A stretch of 64,000 nt of DNA from NCBI GenBank assembly GCA_051294375.1, contig CM119263.1, forward strand, positions 1,391,690-1,455,689, given 5' to 3'. The stretch comes from Paraspadella gotoi (taxonomy: Eukaryota; Chaetognatha). Below are positions 55,398-64,000 of the stretch, in pieces. Numbering within the stretch: the first letter of the stretch is position 1; each line of letters begins with the position of its first letter. Position numbers and translations under genes: made by a program. A model generated the notes under the pieces. It was given only the letters and a program-made list of their open reading frames with translations, ran no database searches and had not been told where the DNA came from.

Positions 55398-55564
55398 TTC
55401 GAGATGGAAAAGTATCAAAAAAAAAAAAAGTCCCAAATCGATTTTTTCATCTTGACTGAGATTAAAAAAAAAACTCAAAATCAAAGGAAATTCGTGTAGA
55501 GAATTCCAAAGTGGAATCTTTTGAGTCACCGACGCCTCGCAGAAAAAAGTTGGATTCCCTTCAG

Positions 55565-55672
55565 GTCGGCCTCACTCCATCACTTCAGGTCGTCCTGACT
55601 CCATCACTTCAGGTCGGCCTCACTCCATCACTTTTTTGGGAGGAATTTGTGCACGACTTTTCGTCGCCGTGA
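55565..55672 (+). CDS. possible terminal exon with three 24-bp units, each preceded by an acceptor
   Basis: GGATTCCCTTCAG| starts VGLTPSLQ; CCATCACTTCAG| starts VVLTPSLQ; CCATCACTTCAG| starts VGLTPSLF, then WEEFVHDFSSP and TGA. All three entry points are in phase 0 and keep the same C-terminus, so acceptor choice would remove 8 or 16 residues. No family recognised. Confidence 0.38.
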   Translation, partial: VGLTPSLQVVLTPSLQVGLTPSLFWEEFVHDFSSP

Positions 55673-55861
55673 TACGGAGGAGTTTCGCGCGTGAGATTCG
55701 GATCGACCTTGAGAGACTAGTCACGTGATTGCAACGAAGTCGCGTGATCGGAAATAATGTCAATGATATATTAACTCAGTCCTTTGATCTACCCCCAGTG
55801 AAGTGATCTGCACGCAGTGGGGTGATCGGCACCTCGTCACGTGATCTGCATGAAGTCACGT

Positions 55862-56290
55862 GAGAATTAAACGTTAAAATTGGCCATTAAAGTTGATCAT
55901 TAGAATTAGCCGTTAGAAACGGCCATTAGAATCAGCCATTAGAATGGGCCTTTTGATTCGTCCATTAGAATTGATCATTACTATTAACAATTAGAATTGG
56001 ATGTTAGAATTGGTCATTATAATTAGCCATTTGAATGGGCCTTTATATTTGGCTGTTAGAATTGTTCATTAGAATAAGCTGTTAAAAATGGCCATAAGAA
56101 TCAGCCGTTAAAATGCGCCTTTATGGCCTTTATGGCCGTTAGAATTGATCATTAGAATTAGATGTTAGAATTGGTTGTTACAATCAGCTGTTAGAATAGG
56201 CCTTTAGATTTGGTGATTAGAATTGGCCATTAGAATGGGCCTTTAGAATCAGCCGTTAAAATGGGCCTTTAGAATCGGCCGTTTGAATAA
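55862..56290. repeat. 14-bp minisatellite around GCCATTAGAATTGG
   Basis: About 28 imperfect units (GCCGTTAGAA, GGCCTTTAGAAT). Confidence 0.9.
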
Positions 56291-56449
56291 GCCTCTTAAA
56301 TCAACGATGAAATCGAAAATGCCTGTCGAGTTCGTGTGGGCGTCGGCATTGGCAATGGCCATTGTAGTTGGCATCAGGCATATGGCAAATTGCAGTTGGA
56401 ATTTGCTAGGGAAAGTTTCGACGTTGTTTCATTTGTTTGTGAGTCCGTC

Positions 56450-56480
56450 GTTGGAGAGAGAAGAGAAAGAGAGAGAGAGA

Positions 56481-56579
<99 letters not shown>

Positions 56580-56583
56580 AGGA
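56450..56583. repeat. (GA)n array
   Basis: Interrupted GA tract. Confidence 0.95.
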
Positions 56584-56819
56584 GATAGTTTGGTGCTCGT
56601 GTGAAAGTAAAAGCGAGAATTGAGTTCAGGCTTAAAATTCGATGAGTGAGAGTGAGTCGAAATTTATTCTCGGGTTGACAAAAATTCCAAGCGGGCATCG
56701 GCGTGGGGGATGGAATCCTCGATATTTCGTGGCCATGGAATTGATGGAATCGATGGAATCGAAATATTCGATGGAATCGATGGAACCTTCGACGTATTGA
56801 ACCTAAAATCTCGCAACAT

Positions 56820-56960
56820 CGTTTTCTTCTTCGTCATCGTCGTCGTTATCTTCGTCGTCGCCGTCGTCGTCATTGTCATTATCGTCATCGTCGTCATTTT
56901 CGTCTTCTTCGTCGTCACCTTCGTTGTCGTTATCGTCGTCGTCGTCGTCGCTTTTCGCTT
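56820..56960. repeat. (GTC/ATC/TTC)n imperfect trinucleotide region
   Basis: Gives a long hydrophobic plus frame (VVIFVVAVVVIVII) and a Thr-rich minus frame. A GGAATCGATGGAATCGA repeat precedes it. No exon boundary was found. Confidence 0.85.
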
Positions 56961-57059
56961 TAACGACATCACGTCCGAAATATTAGATTCGCGTCGATGT
57001 TATTCTCTTGTTATTCAGTTTTTTCCCTTTTTTTATGAATGTTGTTTTTTTTTTGGTAA

Positions 57060-57270
57060 AGGCAGTGGTCGCTGTTGATGCTGCTGTTGCTGTTGAAGCT
57101 ACGTTGGTGCTGTTGATGTTGACGCTGTTGGTTCTACTGTTGCTTGGTGCCGTTGTTGCAGTTGTCGCTGTTACTGTTAGTGTTGCTGTTGTATTGTTTG
57201 TTCTGTTATCGTATTAGTGCTGCTGTTACTATTGGTGCTGCTGATTCTGCTGTTGCTGTTGGTGAAATTA
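57060..57270. repeat. (GCTGTT)n-like imperfect trinucleotide region
   Basis: One plus frame (57008-57217) reads AVVAVDAAVAVEATL and LLMLTLLVLLLLGAVV, hydrophobic enough for membrane helices; the minus frame is Asn/Ser/Gln-rich. No splice context. Confidence 0.8.
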
Positions 57271-57326
57271 AACTTTTTTTGAAAAAGAAAGAGAGAGACT
57301 GGCGAATTGTGAGGTATAACATTTAA

Positions 57327-57630
57327 CAGGCGGTGATGATTCTCACTCACCTTCATCGTGACGGCGGTGAATGATTCTCACTCACCTTCATCGGTGACAA
57401 GGCGGTGATGATTCTCACTCAACTTCATCGGTGACAGGCGGTGATGATTCCCACTCACCTTCATCGGTGACAGGCGGTGATGATTCTCACTCACCTTCAT
57501 CGGTGACAGGCGGTGATGATTCTCACCACCTTCATCGGTGACAGGCGGTGATGATTCTCACTCACCTTCTTCGTGACAGGCGGTGATGATTCTCACTCAA
57601 CTTCATCGGTGACAGGCGGTGATTCGAACT
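57327..57630 (-). repeat. 36-bp minisatellite, eight units, most with a GTGAGT donor
   Basis: Minus-strand unit: CACCGCCTGTCACCGATGAAG then GTGAGTGAGAATCAT (35-37 bp, modal 36, encoding VSENHHRLSPMK). Five units keep AAG|GTGAGT, two have TTGAGT and one GTGGTGAG. Confidence 0.9.
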
Positions 57631-57708
57631 CCGGTCGCTGACCCGTTGAAGGAATCCACGGGCGTCAAGGTTTTCACAACAATGGAAATTTTTCGTTTGA
57701 CGATGGAA
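57601..57708 (-). CDS. possible exon leading into the donor array
   Basis: Minus-strand frame HRQTKNFHCCENLDARG, FLQRVSDRSSNHRL, SPMK runs into the array with CCGATGAAG at its end. The unit adjoining the exon has a disabled donor (TTGAGT); the next has AAG|GTGAGT. A second minus frame is also open (KTLTPVDSFNGSATG) until TGA. The acceptor must lie in the CT-rich sequence upstream and was not pinned down. Confidence 0.3.
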
Positions 57709-57717
57709 GAAAAAGAG

Positions 57718-58010
57718 AGGAGGAAGTGGGGGAGAGAAAAGGAGGGAGAGAGGGAGGAGGGGGTAGAGAGAGAGGCAGAGGGGGAGAGGATGGGAGTGAG
57801 AGAGGGAGGAGGGGGGAGAGGAGAGGGAGGCAGAGGGGGCAGAGGAGAGGTAGGGAGAGAGGGAGGAGGTGGAGAAAGAGAGGGAGAGGGGAGAGGAGAG
57901 GGAGTGAGAGAGGGAGGAGGGAGAGGGGGGAGAGGAGAGGTAGGGAGAGAGAGAGAGGGGAGAGGAGAGGGAGGGAGAGAGAGGAGGGGAGAAGGGAGGA
58001 AGAGGAGGAG
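57718..58010. repeat. GGGAGAGAGGGAGG polypurine array
   Basis: About 300 bp of G/A only; equivalent array at 59047-59365. Confidence 0.9.
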
Positions 58011-58294
58011 GGAGGTGTTAACGTCCTTTCAAAGTTCCCGAATTCTGTCATATTCGTATTTTTTTGGTACTTTTTCACATTAGTTTTTATGTTTTATGTA
58101 CACTGTACAACGTACATGTTAATTTTAGTACAATCATTTTTGTTTTAGTTGTCATTCTCGTCGTCGTCGTCGTCGTCGTCGTTGTCTTCGTCGTCGTCGT
58201 CAATGACAACGACGACGCTGGCGGCATAAATGATCGCAGCTTCGGGTCTCTTTCGACTCGAGGAGAAAAAAGGGGAACGTTATGGGGGACATGT

Positions 58295-58554
58295 NNNNNN
58301 NNNNNNNNNNNNNNNNNNNNNNNNNNNNNNNNNNNNNNNNNNNNNNNNNNNNNNNNNNNNNNNNNNNNNNNNNNNNNNNNNNNNNNNNNNNNNNNNNNNN
58401 NNNNNNNNNNNNNNNNNNNNNNNNNNNNNNNNNNNNNNNNNNNNNNNNNNNNNNNNNNNNNNNNNNNNNNNNNNNNNNNNNNNNNNNNNNNNNNNNNNNN
58501 NNNNNNNNNNNNNNNNNNNNNNNNNNNNNNNNNNNNNNNNNNNNNNNNNNNNNN
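58295..58554. other. assembly gap, 260 N
   Basis: Flanked by GGGGGACATGT and GTGAGTAAGTGTCGC. In the second copy these two sites are only about 125 bp apart and enclose a (GA)n tract, so the gap size is overestimated or the allele is longer. Confidence 1.
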
Positions 58555-59021
58555 GTGAGTAAGTGTCGCTGAGAGAGAGTGACCGACTGTTAAATTTGAA
58601 GGAAATTTTATTTCACATTTCTTTGGATCACGAAAAAAGTTAATTACAAAAAAAAAATTAAACAAGAGGAGAAAAATGAATATAAGTTAAATAATTGTTA
58701 TTTTTTTTTCTTTCGTGGGTGGTTTAAATTAGCTAAATTAGCTAAGTTAAATCATAAAAACACAAAAACTAATATAAAAAAATTGTCAAACAAATAGTAT
58801 TAGATAAGAATGTACTTCATTACTTTCTACATAAAAAAGTAGTTAAGTTTTCTTTTTAGTAACGAATTCCAATGAAAAAGGAAAAGTGAGAGAAAGAGAA
58901 AAGAAAACTGAGAGAAGGAAAGAATCAAGAGGCAAAGAAGTAAAAGGAGATCAGTCGAGAGTCTTACACCAAATAAGTGATTGAAATTCAGAGTGAGACT
59001 CACTATGGATGATTAAGAGAG

Positions 59022-59046
59022 NNNNNNNNNNNNNNNNNNNNNNNNN
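59022..59046. other. assembly gap, exactly 25 N
   Basis: Junction between the two copies of the second local duplication. Confidence 1.
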
Positions 59047-59707
59047 AAAAAAGAGAGAGATGTGGGGGGAGAGAAGAGGGGGAGAGAGGGAGGAGGGGGG
59101 TAGAGAGAGAGGCAGAGGGAGGGGAGAGGAGTGGGAGTGAGAGAGGGAAGGAGGGGGGGAGAGGAAGAGGGAGGCAGAGGGGGGCAGAAGGAGAGGTAAG
59201 GGAGAGAGGGAGGAGGTGGGAGAGAGAGGGGAGAGGAGAGGGAGTGAGAGAGGGAGGGAGGGAGAGGGGGGAGAGGAGAGGTAGGGGAGAGAGAGAGGAA
59301 GGGGATGAAGGAGAGGGAGGGAAAGGAGAGGGAGGGGGGAGAGAAGAGGGAGGAAGAGGGAAGGAGGGACGTGTTAACGTCATTTCAAAAGTTCCCGAAT
59401 TCTGTCATAATTCGTATTTTTTGGTACTTTTTCACAATTACAAGTTTTAAATGTTTTATGTACACTGTACAACGTACATGGTTAATTTTAGTAGCAATTA
59501 TTTAATTGTTTTAGTGTCATTCTCGTCGTCTCCGTCGTCGTCGTTGGTGCTTCGTCGTCGTCGTCAATGACACCGACGACGCTGGCGGCATAAAATGATG
59601 CAGCTTCGGGTCCTTCGACTGAGGAGAAAAAAGGGGAACGTTATGGGGGGACATGTGAGAGATTTAAAGAGAGAGAAGAGAGAGAGAGAGAGAGAAGAGA
59701 GGAGAGA

Positions 59708-59762
<55 letters not shown>

Positions 59763-60258
59763 AAAGTGAGAAAGAGGAAGTGAGTAAGTGTCGCTGAGGA
59801 GAGAGTGGAACCGACTGTTAAATTTGAAGGAAATTTTATTTCACAATTCTTTGGTGACGAAAAAAAGTTACAGTACAAAAAAAAATTAAAACAAGAGGAG
59901 AAAAAATGAATATAGTTAAATAATTGTTATTTTTTCTCTTTCGTGGGTGGTTAAATTAAGCTAAATTAGCTAAGTTAAATCATAAAAACACAAAAACTAA
60001 TATAAATTGTCAAAAAATAGTATTAGAATAAAGAATGTACTTCATTACTTTCTACATAAAAAGTAGTTTACAGTTTATTTTTAGTAACGAATTCCCAATG
60101 AAAAAAGGAAAAGTGAGAGAAAGAGAAAAGAAAACTGAGAGAAGGAAAAGAAATCAAGAGGCAAAGAAGTAAAAAGGGAGATCAGTCGAGAAGTCTTAAC
60201 CATAATAAGTGATTGAAATTCAGAGTGAGACTCACTATGGATGATTTAAGAGAGAGGA
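59047..60258 (+). repeat. second local duplication, copy 2
   Basis: Contains the region missing from copy 1 as GA repeats (about 59660-59760). Single-base differences are mostly homopolymer indels. Confidence 0.95.
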
Positions 60259-60280
60259 GAGAGAGAGAGAGAGAGAGAGC

Positions 60281-60332
<52 letters not shown>
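60251..60332. repeat. (GA)n array
   Basis: GA tract at the right edge of the local duplication. Confidence 0.95.
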
Positions 60333-60335
<3 letters not shown>

Positions 60336-60670
60336 TAAGAGGCTTCTGGAAGCGGAAAGATTCCAAGTTCCAAGCGACTTTGATAGTGGAAGGTGAAAAC
60401 CGAACTTTAAAGATGAAAATATTGAATGGGTGAAGTATTGCGTAGCTTGTGAAAAGTGATGTTTTTGCGTGAATTGAATGAAATTAAGACGAAAATAAAT
60501 TTTGGAAGAAGGAGCCCGATCATCTTCCCATGGAGGCGAATCGAAAGGAAAGCAGTGGAACGGATTAGTAATAAGTTAATGAGCTAAGATTCGTATCTCT
60601 GACGATGAGGCTTTGGGGAAAATATTTTTTTCAGTTAAGAGCAAAAGATAAGAAATAATTATTCGATGAA

Positions 60671-60910
60671 ATGATTAGGGAATTGAGTGAGAAAGAAGAT
60701 CGACTTGACATTCTCGGGATATATAACGACAAAAGATGGTTAAATGTCTTTAACAACCTAATTTATTCGTTGATTAGCACGCGTTTTTTTCCCCGACTCC
60801 CATTTCTAAGAAATGAGGCGAAAATGAAAAAAAGGAGAAAAAGAGAAAAAGAGGACAACGGACGAAAGACAACCAAAGAGAAAAAAAGAAGACGGGGGCC
60901 ACTGGGATAG
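60671..60910 (+). CDS. possible 79-residue ORF, basic
   Basis: ATG starts MIRELSEKEDRLDILGIY, NDKRWLNVFNNLIYSLI, STRFFPRLPFLRNEA, then a Lys/Arg-rich tail (KKRRKREKEDNGRK) and TAG. Mixed composition in the first 50 residues supports coding. The tail is purine-rich DNA. No splice signal or promoter was assigned. Confidence 0.3.
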   Translation: MIRELSEKEDRLDILGIYNDKRWLNVFNNLIYSLISTRFFPRLPFLRNEAKMKKRRKREKEDNGRKTTKEKKRRRGPLG

Positions 60911-60924
60911 AAGATTAACAATAT

Positions 60925-61150
60925 GATGATAATGAGGATTATGATAGGTATCATGATAATGATGATAAAGATAATTATGACGGCGAAGAGGATGATTATA
61001 ATTCTAATGATGAAAACGATGCTGCATTCAAATATAATCATTTAGTAGATGTTTAAGATGACAATGATGGTCGGAGATGATGAAAATAAGGATGACAATA
61101 ATGACGATGATGACAATGATATTGATGATGATGATTATGAATATCATTCT
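60925..61150. repeat. imperfect GAT/AAT trinucleotide region
   Basis: GATGATAATGAGGATTATGA-type sequence; long hydrophobic or Met/Thr frames are artefacts. Confidence 0.75.
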
Positions 61151-61154
61151 CCAG

Positions 61155-61280
61155 CGCTGTCAATATTCTCAGAAATTCAAGGATGACTTGGGCCGTAAAA
61201 CCTTGGCTGTCAACGAGAGACTGAAATTAACATCGCATCCTCTTATATACATATCATATATCAATTTTAAATTTTGTTGA
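61155..61280 (+). CDS. possible terminal exon
   Basis: After ATATCATTCTCCAG, 41 codons in phase 0: RCQYSQKFKDDLGRK, TLAVNERLKLTSHP, LIYISYINFKFC and TGA. The charged first half differs sharply from the GAT-rich DNA before it. No family recognised. Confidence 0.38.
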   Translation, partial: RCQYSQKFKDDLGRKTLAVNERLKLTSHPLIYISYINFKFC

Positions 61281-61311
61281 ATATTGTTCATATTGCAGAA
61301 AACTCTATATC

Positions 61312-61377
61312 TAAGAAAGAAAGAAAGAAAGAGATAAAGAGAGAAAGAAAGAAAAAAAGAAAGAAAGAAAGAAAGAG

Positions 61378-61408
<31 letters not shown>

Positions 61409-61460
61409 AAGAGAGAAAGAAACAAAGAAAGAAAGAAAGAGAGAAAGAAAGAAAGAAAGT
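61312..61460. repeat. (GAAA)n tetranucleotide array
   Basis: AAAGAAAGAAAG with GAGA interruptions. Confidence 0.95.
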
Positions 61461-61570
61461 CCTCACTAATAACTTTCTCTTACCTCGTCCACCTCATTTC
61501 CAAAATCTCCTGTTTTCTTTTTTTCTTAATTTTCTTTGTCCTTTTGTTTTCTCTTTCGTTTTCTTTCCAG

Positions 61571-61748
61571 TTTGGATGGAATCGAGGCCCATTATCGCCC
61601 CCGAATGCATTTGATGGAAGAGAAACGAGTTTCTCGCGGTTTTTCCGAATTTTCTCCGCCGACAAAAAGATGGCGCTCGTTGAGGAGAATTCGGCTTTTT
61701 ATGCTTTTTAGACGCCTTTTGTTTTTGATTTTCTTTGACGCTCAATAG
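61571..61748 (+). CDS. terminal exon with a very strong acceptor
   Basis: TTTTCTCTTTCGTTTTCTTTCCAG is among the best 3' splice sites in the window. Two frames follow. One (after one phase nucleotide) gives LDGIEAHYRPRMHLMEE, KRVSRGFSEFSPPTKRW and RSLRRIRLFMLFRRLL to TAG at 61746. The other (phase 0) gives FGWNRGPLSPPNAFDG, RETSFSRFFRIFSA and DKKMALVEENSAFYAF to TAG at 61709. An exon here is likely; the frame is undecided. An AAAGATGGCGCTC (YY1-like) motif lies inside. Confidence 0.5.
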
Positions 61749-61769
61749 AGGGACAGAAAGGAAGAGGGA

Positions 61770-61940
61770 ATGAAATACACAAAGAAAAATATTTTTGAAG
61801 TCTTCTCATTCGTCGTCATCATCGTCGTTGTCAACGTCGTCGTCGTCGTCGTCATCGTCGTCGTCAGTATCGTCGTCATCGTCATCATCGTCGTCGTCAA
61901 CATTGAAGTCTTCATCACCTTAATGCTTCACCGCGTTAAT

Positions 61941-61961
<21 letters not shown>
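61770..61961 (+). CDS. possible 63-residue ORF dominated by a (GTC)n-encoded hydrophobic run
   Basis: ATG starts MKYTKKNIFEVFSF, then a 35-residue V/I run, then NIEVFITLMLHRVNG. It would be a single-span peptide, but (GTC/ATC)n run is open by nature. Confidence 0.18.
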
Positions 61962-61976
<15 letters not shown>

Positions 61977-61978
61977 CG
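61940..61978. repeat. 7-bp repeat GAGAGTT
   Basis: About five units of GAGAGTT/GAGAGTTGA. Confidence 0.9.
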
Positions 61979-62031
61979 ACATTACCTCCGACTTTATCGT
62001 GTTGCGAATACAAATGTTTAGGTTGTACCTT

Positions 62032-62283
62032 TCATCCAGTGGTACATGACTGTGGTAATGTTTCCTGATGCTTCAATTCTTGGTCTTGATTGGTGATGTA
62101 CCATGAAACATAGGGATCGTATTGGAATGCGATTTTAAGTAAAAACAAACTCAACGCCGCGCATGCGCGATTCTTTGGAATTACCCTTTGTTGTTCCGTG
62201 CCCTTTTTTAGCTTTGCTTCAGACAATACGCTGTCCTTTTGTTTCCTTTTATTCTCCTTTATTCCTCCACGCCCGCCAGACAT
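62032..62283 (-). CDS. 83-residue ORF or first exon, unidentified
   Basis: ATG at 62283 begins MSGGRGGIKENKRKQKD, SVLSEAKLKKGTEQQR, then VIPKNRACAALSLFLL, KIAFQYDPYVSWYIT and NQDQELKHQETLPQ to TGA. The basic, helical first 33 codons look convincingly coding. CAAAGG|GTAATT just after EQQR could be a donor, making this a first exon instead. GCGCATGCGC (NRF1-like) lies within and GT(G/A)AGT motifs lie 20-80 bp upstream in CpG-containing DNA, consistent with a promoter-proximal position. Confidence 0.42.
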   Translation of the reverse strand: MSGGRGGIKENKRKQKDSVLSEAKLKKGTEQQRVIPKNRACAALSLFLLKIAFQYDPYVSWYITNQDQELKHQETLPQSCTTG

Positions 62284-62434
62284 ATTCGCGCCTCCACTTA
62301 CCCGCTAGTCTGAAACCATTCGCCTGACTCACCTTCACTCACCCGTTGAGTCGCAAATCCTGTTTTTCATTGGATTCACTCCAATCCGGTGAAGAAGGGA
62401 AAGGAGGTGAGTTGAGAGGCGGGTAAGGGGAGGA

Positions 62435-62485
62435 GGAGGAGGAGGAGGATGAAGAATAAGAGGATGAGGAGGAAGAGGAAGAAAA
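62435..62485. repeat. (GGA)n-rich run
   Basis: GGAGGAGGAGGAGG and AGAGGATGAGGAGG. Confidence 0.85.
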
Positions 62486-62574
62486 CCAGAAGGGATGTAA
62501 ATCATTTCTCGTTCAGTTTTTTTCCCCCCTTTTATTCGAATTCCTTTTTTTACTCTTTTATCATTTCCCTCTCA

Positions 62575-62850
62575 TTTCTCAACTCGCGGAGCAACTCAAT
62601 AAGTCACTTTTCGGTGGCTCTGTCTGTTGGTCAGTCTGTTGGTCCATCCTACTCACGTTGTAAATGCTCATAATTCTTAGTATTGTTTTTTGGTTATTTT
62701 TGCACACGGAGAGAATCTCGAATCTAAGCGTTTTTAAAGAAAAGAGAAAAAAAAAGAACAAATAATAAAATGAATATTTAACGCCCTTGTGATTACCCGT
62801 GGTAAGAAAATCACTGCGGTGCAACTCAACAGAATCCCCGTTCTTGTTTT
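62575..62850 (+). mobile_element. R2 element copy
   Basis: CTCAACTCGCGGAGCAACTC, AAGTCACTTTTCGGTGGC, CTGTCTGTTGGTCAGTC and TCACTGCGGTGCAACTC, matching the ends of the 54718-55080 copy with a diverged middle. Confidence 0.65.
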
Positions 62851-63040
62851 TATCTTTTACTATTAACCGTTTTTTTCACGGCTTTTCTTACTTTGTCTAC
62901 TGTTCCTTACTACTGTCTATTACAAATAAATACTATAATTCACCTCATAGATTTTTTTTATGGAATCTCATACCAATCAACCTATCAACCAACCAAACAA
63001 TCAACGCATAGGAATCCAATCGAATGGGGGAGGCGTTTCT

Positions 63041-63065
63041 CTCTCTCTCTCTCTCTCTCCTCTCT

Positions 63066-63100
<35 letters not shown>
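63041..63100. repeat. (CT)n microsatellite forming the polypyrimidine tract of the next exon
   Basis: Ends 17 bp before GTCGCAG at 63117. Confidence 0.95.
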
Positions 63101-63102
<2 letters not shown>

Positions 63103-63117
63103 CTGTGTCCGTCGCAG

Positions 63118-63180
63118 AAAATGACTGAAGATCCTGAGTCGATAAACTGGATTTTGATGAGGACAAATCGAAGAAGATGA
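63118..63180 (+). CDS. short terminal exon after a (CT)n acceptor
   Basis: (CT)n then TTCTGTGTCCGTCGCAG, followed by 20 codons in phase 0: KMTEDPESINWILMR, TNRRR and TGA. Charged, non-repetitive, ending in a basic cluster. The second codon is ATG, so it could also hold a translation start, but the product would be 19 residues. No family recognised. Confidence 0.42.
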   Translation, partial: KMTEDPESINWILMRTNRRR

Positions 63181-63500
63181 TTGATGAGGATAGAGGATGA
63201 GGATAGAGGGTGAGGATAGAGAATGAGGATGAGGATAGAGGATGAGGATAGAGTATAGAGGATGAGGATAGAGGATAGAGAATGAGGATAGAGGATGAAG
63301 ATAGAGGATGAGGATAGAGGATAGAGAATGAGAATAGAGGATAGAGGATGAGGATAGAGAATGAGGATAGAGGATGAGGATAGAAGATGAGATAGAGAAT
63401 GAGGATAGAGAATGAGGATAGAGGATGAGGATATAGAATGAGGATAGAGAATGAGGATAGAGGATGAGGATATAGAATAAGGATAGAGGATGAGTTGAAT
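63181..63500. repeat. GAGGATAGAGGATGAGGATA minisatellite
   Basis: About 45 units of 6-7 bp motifs GATGAG/GATAGAG; 3' of the short exon. Confidence 0.9.
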
Positions 63501-63807
63501 CAGGAGGTATTAGGAGGTAAGTAAAGGTGAGAAAAAAGAAGACAAGACGAGAAACTAGACAAGAAAGTGAGAGGGAAAAATGGTATTAGCTCGGTCTTAT
63601 TTTCACAAATATCCTCATTTTATATTAAATTCGAAATTATAGTTTAATCCGGTTCTTCCGTCCGTTTGACGAGATTCCATCCTTGACCTTTCCGTAGAAA
63701 AAAAAAGAAAAAGAAAAAAAGGCGGTAACGCCAGCTCCGTGAAATGAGTCGCGTCCTTTTATTAATATTATTTTACAATTTTCATTTTATACAGTTGAAA
63801 ATTCTAT

Positions 63808-63965
63808 GAAATAATATACCACTTCATTGATAGGGAATCCAGGTACTCTGAGAGTGAATAAAGAGACTGTGAGAGAGTCTTGATTGAAAGCTTGCAGGGA
63901 CCTGCTATGTCATTATCTTGTAAGAGTGATGGAGGCTTTTACTCCCCATAGCCTGTCCCAAAAAG
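63808..63965 (+). mobile_element. R1 element copy, truncated
   Basis: ATATACCACTTCATTGATAG, AATCCAGGTACTCTGAGAG and TGAGAGAGTCTTGATTGAAA; it degenerates after TGATGGAGGC. Confidence 0.75.
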
Positions 63966-64000
63966 AGAAAGAAAGGAATAAGGAAGAAAAGAAAAAGGAA

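Larger units (their letters stand above)
57715..59021 (+). repeat. second local duplication, copy 1
   Basis: Collinear with 59047-60258: polypurine array, GTTAACGTC then AAAGTTCCCGAATTCTGTCA, CACTGTACAACGTACATG, (GTC)n, GGGGAACGTTATGGGGG, GTAAGTGTCGCTGAG. It contains a 260-N gap. Confidence 0.95.

Noticed and set aside
57620-57680. tRNA-like GATTCGAACTCC on the plus strand
   Set aside because: T-arm and acceptor stems do not pair when either strand is folded; it lies in the exon and repeat array described above.

Overview
This is a stretch of an animal nuclear genome, almost certainly an invertebrate. It contains no prokaryotic operons, rRNA or recognisable phage or virus genes. The evidence for an animal is short exon-like open segments flanked by GT-AG splice signals, degenerate TTAGGG-type islands, several dispersed element families, and an extreme load of microsatellites: (GA)n/(CT)n tracts of 50-150 bp and (GTC)n/(GAC)n tracts every few kb. 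I cannot name the species. Most long open frames are simple-repeat translations (SL, RE, V, T or D runs) and are not annotated as genes.

Layout. 1-9 kb: a plus-strand terminal exon (446-575), a proline-coding minisatellite, large minisatellites at 5.2-6.2 and 7.8-8.1 kb, and a minus-strand exon at 8.25 kb. 9-16.6 kb: mostly CT/GA arrays, one promoter-like island (10.65-10.76 kb) and dispersed repeats. 16.6-33.4 kb: an 8.4-kb block present twice in direct order, separated only by a 25-N gap. The copies differ by homopolymer indels and minisatellite copy number, so they are best read as two haplotypes of one locus. The block holds two in-phase minus-strand exons in each copy (22.15-22.97 and 30.66-31.49 kb). 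33.4-46 kb: a CpG-rich promoter-like region (34.0-34.3 kb), a convincing minus-strand terminal exon (34.68-34.82 kb), a 614-bp long-inverted-repeat MITE with a TATACA target duplication (40.8-41.4 kb), and convergent terminal exons at 43.6-44.0 kb. 46.1-49.3 kb: the best gene in the window, a minus-strand five-exon model whose splice phases all agree. It encodes a signal peptide, a Cys-containing ectodomain, one membrane span, a basic stop-transfer and a Pro/Tyr-rich tail with a PPPY motif. 49-64 kb: further candidate terminal exons (49.8, 55.6, 61.2, 61.6, 62.0-62.3 and 63.1 kb), splice-site-bearing minisatellites (55.2-55.7 and 57.3-57.7 kb), and a second gap-separated local duplication (57.7-59.0 versus 59.05-60.3 kb).

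The most interesting signal is a recurring structure. Short tandem repeats span exon boundaries so that every unit carries its own splice site and unit length is usually a multiple of three. Cases are the 42-bp donor array at 46.83-47.04 kb, the 36-bp donor array at 57.33-57.63 kb, the 24-bp acceptor array at 55.57-55.64 kb and the 21-bp acceptor array at 5.18-5.27 kb. In the 42-bp array all five units keep CAG|GT and G at +5 while other bases vary. If used, these arrays would give ladders of isoforms differing by whole peptide repeats. All exon calls rest on splice signals, phase and residue composition read by eye; no transcript or homology evidence was available.
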